Shown here piece by piece: positions 7,277 through 11,689 of a DNA stretch of 11,689 bases (its first letter is position 1; the number at the start of each line of letters is the position of its first letter). Source of the DNA: Shewanella sp. (lineage in GTDB: Bacteria; Pseudomonadota; Gammaproteobacteria; Enterobacterales; Shewanellaceae); contig SDWK01000227.1 of the NCBI GenBank assembly GCA_004195335.1, forward strand, positions 1 to 11,689, in the 5' to 3' direction. Under the pieces are notes generated by a model. It saw only the letters and a list, made by a program, of their open reading frames with translations, did no database searches and was not told the DNA's origin. The translations under genes were made by a program, and so were the position numbers.

Positions 7277-7325
7277 ACCTGCATCAGGTTTCCCCTGTTT
7301 CAGCTAATCAAGATGACTCCTCAGA

Positions 7326-7356
7326 TAAGACTGCAGCACCTCTGGCTGCAGTCTTA
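7326..7356 (+). terminator. probable terminator hairpin after mltD
   Basis: A perfect 12-bp stem (TAAGACTGCAGC, 7326-7337, with 7345-7356) and a 7-base loop lie 50 bases after the mltD stop. The downstream T run is poor (CATTTCCC), so it may be a weak terminator or a 3'-end protecting hairpin. A second small hairpin (AAACCTG/CAGGTTT, 7275-7291) begins within the stop codon. The rest of 7277-7518 is AT-rich and should hold the promoter of the next gene, but I could not choose boxes. Confidence 0.6.
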
Positions 7357-7518
7357 CATTTCCCTAACACACTAATCTTTTCATTGCGAACTCCATCACA
7401 AGACTAAAAAATACATTTTAAATAAACCTTATAAGTTGCTAATTATCACAGTTTAATTTTATTCATTGCCCAATAATCCTCCAAAATAAAAACTTGAATA
7501 AACTTAGATACCGATATT

Positions 7519-9072
7519 ATGGACAATCAACGCCAGTCACAACACGAAGTTACCTATCCAGACAGTTTCAAAATTCTATCGACAACGGATCTCAATAGTC
7601 ACATCACCCACGTGAACCGTGATTTCATGCAGACTTGTGGTTATGAAAAATCAGAGCTGATCGGTAAACCACATAACATCATCAGACATCCAGATATGCC
7701 CAAAGCGGCATTTAAAGATCTATGGCAAACGGTGCAAGGCGGCAAATCCTGGATGGGGCTGGTCAAAAATCGTTGCAAAGACGGTCGATATTATTGGGTC
7801 AATGCTTTCGTTACACCGATAAAACACCAAGGTAAAATATCCGAGTATCAATCTGTCAGAACCAAACCTGAACCGCGATTAAAAGCCAGAGCACAATCCT
7901 GTTACGATGCCATCAATGCAGGTAAATCAATTAAGCCTAAAAACCGTCTGTCCATCGTTCAATCCTTAGGTCTGAGCTGGGGATTCTCGTCTGTGATGCT
8001 TTATTTGGCCACATTATCCTCTGTGCCAATTGCCCTTGGGATAGGCGCCCTTGCCCTGATCAGTTTTATGCTACCTTTAAGCCGATTAAACAATCGGCTT
8101 AATTATCTGATGAGCATAAGCAAAACGGTTCATGATAATGCACTGAGCCAAATTATCTACACAGGCTACCAAGATGAGTTGTCCCATCTTGAGTTAAGTT
8201 TAAGGATGCAAAAAGCAGAAAACTTGGCCATTCTTGGTCGCGTAAAAGACAGCTCAGAAGAGCTACAAGAAAGCATGGAAGAGCACGACCAACAGAACCA
8301 ATCCAATCAAACTCATTTAGTTGTGCAGTCATCGAACCTTGAACAAGTCGTGGTCGCCATTGGCCAAATGAATGAAGCGGTTAATGACATAGCTCAAAGT
8401 ACGACCAGCTCAGCCGATGAGATCTCATCACTGGTTACAAAAATTCAAATGACCCAATCTGCATTACAAACGAGTCAGCAAACCACGTCACAAATTACCG
8501 GCCTGTTGACTGACTCTCAACAGTCAATTTCAGCACTCGAGTTGCAATGCATCAAAGTTAAGTCGGTTTTGGAGGTGATAGATAGTCTAGCCCAGCAAAC
8601 AAACCTGCTCGCACTCAATGCGGCAATTGAAGCAGCACGTGCCGGTGAAGCCGGACGTGGCTTTGCCGTGGTTGCCGACGAAGTGCGAAATCTGGCTAAC
8701 CACTCACAGACATCAGCTCAAGAAATTCAATCCATCATAGACACCTTGAGTGACACAACGGCTAAGGCCGTCGGTCAGATGCAGCAGAGTCACCAGTTAA
8801 CATCAAAAAGTGTTGAATCAGATCAGATGTTATCCGACAGTCTTCAATCTGTCAGTGAGGCTCTGCACCAGATGGAAGCCAACGGTGAACAGATTGCCGT
8901 TGCAGCAGAAGAGCAGTCCACCGTGATAAATCAAGTCTATGCCAGTGCAATGGAACTTGAAACGGGCACGAATACCTTCAGTAAAAACTGCGAACACGCT
9001 GCAATCTGCAGCCGAGAGGTCACGGCGCAAAGCAGCAGGCAATTAGAGTTGGTTAAACAGTTTGATAACTAA
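7519..9072 (+). CDS. Aer-like PAS-domain methyl-accepting chemotaxis (aerotaxis) receptor
   Basis: A 517-residue receptor with an N-terminal cytoplasmic PAS domain (about 20-115) close to the FAD-binding PAS of Aer: [32 protein letters not shown] and [16 protein letters not shown] hydrophobic hairpin at about 149-187 anchors it in the inner membrane with almost no periplasmic part. A divergent HAMP-like segment ([20 protein letters not shown]) follows, then a long coiled-coil signalling domain whose tip at about 355-393 ([35 protein letters not shown], given as key residues only) binds CheA and CheW. No C-terminal NWxxF tether for CheR is present, as in Aer. It probably senses redox or oxygen through FAD and signals to a flagellar chemotaxis system; FAD binding is inferred. 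No clear ribosome-binding site precedes the ATG at 7519. It is a single gene with its own terminator. Confidence 0.93.
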   Translation: MDNQRQSQHEVTYPDSFKILSTTDLNSHITHVNRDFMQTCGYEKSELIGKPHNIIRHPDMPKAAFKDLWQTVQGGKSWMGLVKNRCKDGRYYWVNAFVTPIKHQGKISEYQSVRTKPEPRLKARAQSCYDAINAGKSIKPKNRLSIVQSLGLSWGFSSVMLYLATLSSVPIALGIGALALISFMLPLSRLNNRLNYLMSISKTVHDNALSQIIYTGYQDELSHLELSLRMQKAENLAILGRVKDSSEELQESMEEHDQQNQSNQTHLVVQSSNLEQVVVAIGQMNEAVNDIAQSTTSSADEISSLVTKIQMTQSALQTSQQTTSQITGLLTDSQQSISALELQCIKVKSVLEVIDSLAQQTNLLALNAAIEAARAGEAGRGFAVVADEVRNLANHSQTSAQEIQSIIDTLSDTTAKAVGQMQQSHQLTSKSVESDQMLSDSLQSVSEALHQMEANGEQIAVAAEEQSTVINQVYASAMELETGTNTFSKNCEHAAICSREVTAQSSRQLELVKQFDN

Positions 9073-9079
9073 CAAAGAG

Positions 9080-9112
9080 AAGGCCTGTATCCACAAAGAC
9101 ACTGGCCTTTTT
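9080..9112 (+). terminator. rho-independent terminator of the chemoreceptor gene
   Basis: AAGGCC (9080-9085) pairs with GGCCTT (9104-9109), followed directly by a T run (9108-9112). It begins 7 bases after the chemoreceptor stop codon. It lies between convergent genes and the minus strand after the stem is also T-rich (CTTCTCTTTG), so it may serve the lipoprotein operon too. The loop is long (18 bases) and may hold further pairs. Confidence 0.8.
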
Positions 9113-9151
9113 ATACTTTCTTTTTCAGACATTAAATTAAAGCAGACACCA

Positions 9152-9739
9152 TTAATTGATATAAGGGTCGAGTAACACAGTGACATCAGTCATAGCGACT
9201 TGCTTGGACTCAGTCGCATGACCCACATAGGTTGCAACCAGCGAATAACCACGCCCCTTAAGCTGACTAAGCACACTTTCTGGCACTGTAAATTGCTGTT
9301 TAATCATTTGACCCGATGCTATAGAGGTGTCTCTCAATGCTTGAGTAAACATCATATCATCTGACCAGGCCCACACTTTTTCACCTTGTGGATCCCTTAT
9401 TTGTATGTCGGCGGTCATTCCCGAGCGATATTGAATGAGCACGCCATAGGCTTGATTATTAGTGATCGACAACAAGACACTCAAACCATTATCAGGCGTC
9501 ACTTGCAGCTCACCCGTTAACAAGCCTGTTTGTACCGCATCATTTGGCTCAACCTTCTTTTGGATTAATTTGTCATCTCGCAACTCCAGATTCGCAGGTA
9601 CCTGTACCGCACTTGTATTCACTTTCTCGGCTATCTCTTTTTCTGAGATGGCTTTTTCCGAGATGACTTCCTTATTCGTCCCCTGAGAGCAGGCCGTTAA
9701 CATTAGTCCACCAAGAGATAGGAGTAATAACTTGTTCAT
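9152..9739 (-). CDS. lipoprotein with BsuPI-like domain, function unknown
   Basis: A 195-residue predicted lipoprotein. The signal peptide MNKLLLLSLGGLMLTAC ends in a lipobox with Cys17; residue +2 is Ser, so outer-membrane sorting is expected. A charged linker with three imperfect ISEKA-like repeats (residues 26-40) leads to a beta-rich domain (about 75-190) containing LSITNNQAYGVLIQYRSG, VWAWSDDMMFTQAL and a late GRGYSLVATYVG strand. This layout resembles the BsuPI intracellular proteinase inhibitor family (PF12690), which in many bacteria occurs as an uncharacterised secreted domain; protease inhibition is not implied. The ATG overlaps the stop codon of the AsmA-family gene (TAATG at 9741-9737) and GGTGGA sits just upstream, so translation is probably coupled. 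The family assignment is from memory and moderate. Confidence 0.8.
   Translation of the reverse strand: MNKLLLLSLGGLMLTACSQGTNKEVISEKAISEKEIAEKVNTSAVQVPANLELRDDKLIQKKVEPNDAVQTGLLTGELQVTPDNGLSVLLSITNNQAYGVLIQYRSGMTADIQIRDPQGEKVWAWSDDMMFTQALRDTSIASGQMIKQQFTVPESVLSQLKGRGYSLVATYVGHATESKQVAMTDVTVLLDPYIN
9620..9664 (-). repeat. three 15-bp tandem repeats inside the lipoprotein gene
   Basis: Three imperfect 15-base units on the minus strand (ATCTCGGAAAAAGCC, ATCTCAGAAAAAGAG, ATAGCCGAGAAAGTG) encode ISEKA, ISEKE and IAEKV in the linker between the lipidated cysteine and the folded domain. The number of units may vary between strains by replication slippage without breaking the frame. Confidence 0.6.
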
Positions 9740-11568
9740 TAAAATCCACCCAGTTTCTTGAAGAGACTATCTTTTATTTTATCTTTCACTTTTTCAGTCT
9801 CTTGTTTCAGCTTAGCATCAAACAGGGCATCAGTATCGAGAGCAAATTTTGGCTCAGAGAATGTGCCAGAGATAGCAAAAGGAATTTCGACTCCGTGTAA
9901 TGCTTCCCGTTCTCCCCCACCTTGCCCCTCGAGAGAGCCGACGACAGAGGTGATTAGAGAATAATCTAAATCTTCTGTGACAATATTGGCCGTTCCGGCA
10001 CCTGACAAACGGATCAGTGGCGAAGACATGAGTAGATCAGGATTTGAGGCGATACCATTAACGAGATTGAAGCTGCCTGTTAAGCTGGTAAAATCGGTTT
10101 TTTTCTCAACGTTCGTTGTAGAGGACAGATCACCACTCAACTTGGCTTGAGCATCCCTTAACATCTGAGGAATATTCACACCGTATAACGCACCATCTAA
10201 CACTTCAAATTTACCTTTTGCGGCAAGGTTTTTCTTCATCTTCGCCGTTATTAAGCTTCGCCCTTTGCCTTTCACGGTAAAGTTTGCCGTTCCGGCTAAA
10301 AGGTCGATATCGGCTGCATCTTTCAACAGTTCACGGATCTGGACTTTTTCCACCGATTCTTCAAAATTGTAACTCGGTACAGATTTTCGTGCATCGACTT
10401 GAGCTTTAACGGACAGTTTGCCTTTGTAGAGGTCGGCGTTAAGTTTACTCAGATTTAATACGCCATCTTTTAACGCAAGATTCATCACCCAATTACTGGT
10501 GAGCATATTGGCAACCTTTATCGACTCGGCCGTTACATCCAGTTTAAGGTTCACTAATTTCAGCGCCGACAGATCAGGCTCTTGAGTCGATGTCGACGTA
10601 GATTCCTGCTCTTTCCCGTCATCATCACTCGGAGCATCGCTTGAAGGCATAAATTTATCTAAATCGATCTCACCGAAGCTTAACTGGCCGTCAATATTGG
10701 GGACCTTTCCACCGTAGGCAACACTAATCTTTCCTTTCGCCTGTATTTGATCGGCTGTGAACTCTTCTAAAGACAGTTTTAGTCGTTTTTTATCTAACGC
10801 TACCGATACCTGAGTCAGTAGGTTTATATCTAACTTTTTATTAGGTATCCCTTCTCCTGCAACAGAATTACGGATCTTGAGATCTTTTAGTTCAATCGCC
10901 TGCATAGCAGCGTCTACTTTAACCATGCCTTCGCCATGACTTGAAAGGGACATATCTGGAAGCTCAGCATTAAACTGATACTCCAATGACGCGAACTCCC
11001 CTAATGTAAATCGGCCCAGCGTTAACTTCTCTAAAATAAACAGCTGCTCTGTCCCTGTCTTTTCATCCAACATTCGGATTTTTGTATTCGTAATGGCTAC
11101 GCCACCGATATTCAAACCTGCCAGACTATTACCAGATTTAGAACTCGATTCGGCTGCTGGCTTATCTACACTCTTGCTGCCCTCAAGACCATCGAAACTT
11201 GTTTGACCATTTATGCGCGTTTCCATATTCACGGTCAGGCCATCGACATTCAACTGAGCAATCTCAACTTGTTTACTGAACAGAGGCATCAATGCAACCT
11301 CAGCGATAATCTCATTGACTTCCAACATAGAGGCCATATCAAACCCCGATGGATTTGACAAAGAAACGTTGGACAGTCTTATCCCAATCGATGGGAAAAA
11401 TGTCCATGATAATTTATCAGCGACCACAAGGTCTCGCCCGGTGTTATCTTTTACCGCATCGACCAGCTGAGGTTTAAAATCATTAGGATCAAACACTAGC
11501 GTTAAATATGCCGCTAATGAAATGATGAGAATAAAAAATACAACGAAAAGCCATTTCAATATTTTCAT
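9739..11568 (-). CDS. AsmA-family inner-membrane/periplasmic protein
   Basis: A 609-residue protein with one N-terminal membrane segment (ILKWLFVVFFILIISLAAYLT) followed by a large periplasmic region of repeated amphipathic beta strands. The segment after the membrane helix (LTLVFDPNDFKPQLVDAV, then TGRDLVV and SWTFFPSIGIRLSNVSLSNP) is the AsmA N-terminal signature, and a late GTANFTVKGKGRS...GVNIPQMLRDA stretch matches the AsmA C-terminal region. Length is close to E. coli AsmA (617). Family members are beta-groove proteins implicated in phospholipid transfer and outer-membrane homeostasis. Two low-complexity linkers, Ser/Lys-rich (about 137-150) and Asp/Ser/Thr-rich (about 312-335), interrupt the repeats. 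ATG 11568 (GGA 8 bases upstream) is slightly preferred over ATG 11580. The stop overlaps the start of the lipoprotein gene, and the RraA-family gene ends 18-30 bases upstream, suggesting one operon. Confidence 0.9.
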   Translation of the reverse strand: MKILKWLFVVFFILIISLAAYLTLVFDPNDFKPQLVDAVKDNTGRDLVVADKLSWTFFPSIGIRLSNVSLSNPSGFDMASMLEVNEIIAEVALMPLFSKQVEIAQLNVDGLTVNMETRINGQTSFDGLEGSKSVDKPAAESSSKSGNSLAGLNIGGVAITNTKIRMLDEKTGTEQLFILEKLTLGRFTLGEFASLEYQFNAELPDMSLSSHGEGMVKVDAAMQAIELKDLKIRNSVAGEGIPNKKLDINLLTQVSVALDKKRLKLSLEEFTADQIQAKGKISVAYGGKVPNIDGQLSFGEIDLDKFMPSSDAPSDDDGKEQESTSTSTQEPDLSALKLVNLKLDVTAESIKVANMLTSNWVMNLALKDGVLNLSKLNADLYKGKLSVKAQVDARKSVPSYNFEESVEKVQIRELLKDAADIDLLAGTANFTVKGKGRSLITAKMKKNLAAKGKFEVLDGALYGVNIPQMLRDAQAKLSGDLSSTTNVEKKTDFTSLTGSFNLVNGIASNPDLLMSSPLIRLSGAGTANIVTEDLDYSLITSVVGSLEGQGGGEREALHGVEIPFAISGTFSEPKFALDTDALFDAKLKQETEKVKDKIKDSLFKKLGGF

Positions 11569-11598
11569 AACAGGTTCCATCTGAATTGGGTTAAAAAT

Positions 11599-11689
11599 TT
11601 AAAGCAAGAAAGTGAGGTCTAAAGGCTTGGGCGATATAGCAACACCATTTTCGTCAGAATATAGCATCATGCCCGGCTCAATGATAACC
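11599..11689 (-). CDS. RraA-family protein, C-terminal 29 codons only
   Basis: The minus strand from the window edge is open for 29 codons to a TAA at 11601-11599. The peptide ends EPGMMLYSDENGVAISPKPL followed by DLTFLL. The pattern PG..LY.D..G..(I/V)S...LDL is the C-terminal signature of RraA-fold proteins, which include the RNase E inhibitor RraA and 4-hydroxy-4-methyl-2-oxoglutarate aldolases. It looks closer to the putative aldolase-type paralogue found in marine gammaproteobacteria than to RraA itself, judged from memory. Most of the gene lies outside the window. It probably heads, or is within, the operon with the AsmA-family and lipoprotein genes. Confidence 0.6.
   Translation of the reverse strand, partial: VIIEPGMMLYSDENGVAISPKPLDLTFLL

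Noticed and set aside
7192..7407. 71-codon frame overlapping the end of mltD and running past it.
   Set aside because: Out of frame with the LysM repeat, no ribosome-binding site, and it crosses the hairpin at 7326-7356; no recognisable protein features.
7487..7518. Possible flagellar sigma-28 promoter (TAAA ... CCGATAT) ahead of the chemoreceptor gene.
   Set aside because: The gap is 19 bases rather than about 15, and the -10 element would abut the ATG, leaving no room for a leader.
9462..9686. 74-codon frame antisense to the lipoprotein gene.
   Set aside because: Likely a by-product of the codon use of the lipoprotein gene; no start signals or family features.
1..11689. Defence system, prophage, transposon or CRISPR array.
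   Set aside because: Read on both strands, I saw no integrase, transposase, nuclease-helicase pair, toxin-antitoxin pair or spaced direct repeats; every long gene has a housekeeping or known-family match.

Overview
The window looks like a conserved chromosomal housekeeping segment from a gammaproteobacterium, most likely Shewanella or a close relative in Alteromonadales. This is inferred from protein content: a TIGR03503-type membrane protein, a YafS-like protein beside gloB, a moderate AT bias, and RNase HI and DnaQ sequences of gammaproteobacterial type. I see no insertion sequence, phage gene, integrase, CRISPR array or toxin cassette.

Left end (1-290): two tandem tRNA-Asp genes read on the minus strand. 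The first is complete at 83-159; the other is cut by the window edge, with only its 13-nt 5' end left. A strong stable-RNA promoter lies at 177-205, and a strong hairpin terminator at 237-272 closes the neighbouring protein operon. Next (291-2346, minus) comes a probable two-gene operon, dnaQ (DNA polymerase III proofreading subunit) followed by a TIGR03503-family membrane protein. Divergent from it is rnhA (RNase HI, plus), separated by about 67 bases.

Middle (2897-5631): two minus-strand genes, a YeiE-like LysR regulator and a YafS-like methyltransferase-fold protein, then plus-strand gloB (glyoxalase II) divergent from the YafS-like gene. A 12-bp perfect inverted repeat sits on the probable promoter of the LysR gene and is the most striking non-coding signal here. 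On the plus strand gloB is followed by mltD (lytic transglycosylase lipoprotein with three LysM domains) and, after a hairpin, an Aer-like PAS chemoreceptor with its own terminator.

Right end (9152-11689, minus): a small lipoprotein with a BsuPI-like beta domain, an AsmA-family inner-membrane/periplasmic protein whose stop codon overlaps the lipoprotein start (TAATG), and the last 29 codons of an RraA-family protein just upstream. All three probably share one transcript.

The order mltD, gloB, yafS, rnhA, dnaQ, tRNA-Asp is the same as I recall for E. coli K-12. Read against that backbone, the LysR gene and the TIGR03503 gene are lineage-specific insertions. The genes do not form one pathway: they cover replication fidelity, methylglyoxal detoxification, wall turnover, energy taxis and envelope maintenance. 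I did not find a convincing undescribed multi-gene system; the findings are individual points worth checking.
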